Source: Anolis sagrei
Taxonomy: Eukaryota; Chordata; Lepidosauria; Squamata; Anolidae
Direction: 5' to 3'
Length of the DNA stretch: 64,000 nt
Assembly: GCF_037176765.1 (NCBI RefSeq)
Contig: NC_090023.1
Location: 97,821,366-97,885,365, forward strand
Below the pieces are notes generated by a model that worked only from the letters and a program-made list of their open reading frames with translations, made no database searches and had not been told where the DNA came from. Below are positions 63,596 through 64,000 of this stretch, one piece after another (position 1 is the first letter of the stretch; each line of letters opens with the position of its first letter). The position numbers were made by a program, and so were the translations under genes.

Positions 63596-63719
63596 AAGGT
63601 GATCACAGAAACATCAAGTTTGTGACTTGTCAAACTCATTATTTATGGAAGAACACCACCATTTTAGAGGACAACGTAACAAACCTCCCTTGCTTTTGCA
63701 ACTTTTGAAAGCCAATGCC

Positions 63720-64000
63720 TTGTCACCAACCATTTTTTAAAAATAAATTTTTATTGAGGGATTTTTTTCTACAATAAACATGGGGGGGGGGGGGGTTGGA
63801 TTGAAGAAAAAAAAAGAAAAAAAGAAAGAAAGAGAAAAATTAAGATGTGTAAAATTTAAAAAAATAAAAATAAAAATAAAATAAAAAGAAGGGGAAAATA
63901 TTCCAGGATAAAATCTAGGTAAATGGGGATGGGATAGGAACCACTTTTGATTACTATTAAAAGTATAAAAGTTAACAACAACAATGATAAATAATTACAG
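63720..64000. repeat. Low-complexity A-rich and poly-G tract
   Basis: Poly-G of about 16 bases (63782-63797) followed by A/G-rich and (AAAAT)n-like sequence. It may be the 3' tail of an element on the minus strand, but no family is recognised. Confidence 0.6.

Overview
The window looks like nuclear DNA from a squamate reptile, probably an iguanian lizard close to Anolis. The evidence is spliced vertebrate-type genes with GT-AG introns, tRNA-derived SINEs of the squamate 'Sauria' type, CR1 and L2 LINEs, many short palindromic DNA transposons, hAT elements and a young Ty3/Gypsy LTR element. There is no operon structure, no CRISPR array and no recognisable tRNA or rRNA gene. The species call is inference from repeat content.

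The genes are two complete-looking, head-to-tail arylsulfatase genes of the steroid sulfatase/ARSD/ARSH/ARSF/ARSL family, both on the + strand. Gene 1 (exons 2-10 at 7830-30327) reads most like ARSH/ARSF. Gene 2 (exons 2-10 at 40649-56028) reads most like ARSD. Exons 3 to 9 have the same lengths in both genes (122, 123, 424, 137, 135, 163 and 122 bp) and the same splice phases, the signature of tandem duplication without coding indels. Each encodes about 581 residues from exon 2 onward, with the Ca-binding DD pair, the C-x-P-S-R formylglycine site, the GKWH motif, a two-helix membrane hairpin, the SDHGG motif and the GGK...GWEGG motif. The first exon of each gene (start codon and any extra leader) was not found with confidence.

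Around the two genes are relics of further family members: a decayed last exon at 35446-35840, split by a SINE; a 128-bp partial copy of the gene 1 exon 7 acceptor region at 26103-26230; and two correctly phased first exons of a third sulfatase at 62040-62132 and 62416-62515, the second strongly diverged. The third gene would continue beyond the window. The region reads as an actively duplicating and decaying sulfatase cluster.

The rest is mostly repeats, often nested. A Ty3/Gypsy element with near-identical LTRs (20543-25769) lies in gene 1 intron 7, and a short relative (13035-14120) lies in intron 3. A nearly whole CR1 LINE (about 41157-44958, minus strand), carrying an SGNH-esterase ORF, an endonuclease and a reverse transcriptase, lies inside a hAT element in gene 2 intron 2. 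A perfect 159-bp inverted repeat (33175-33508) lies between the two genes. The ends of the window (1-7800 and 56600-64000) hold DNA-transposon fragments, L2 pieces and sequence with no recognisable content.

Functionally, the two genes would make ER/Golgi- or lysosome-associated sulfate-ester hydrolases that need SUMF1-type conversion of the active-site cysteine to formylglycine. Natural substrates of the ARSD/ARSH group are poorly known, so no specific reaction is claimed.
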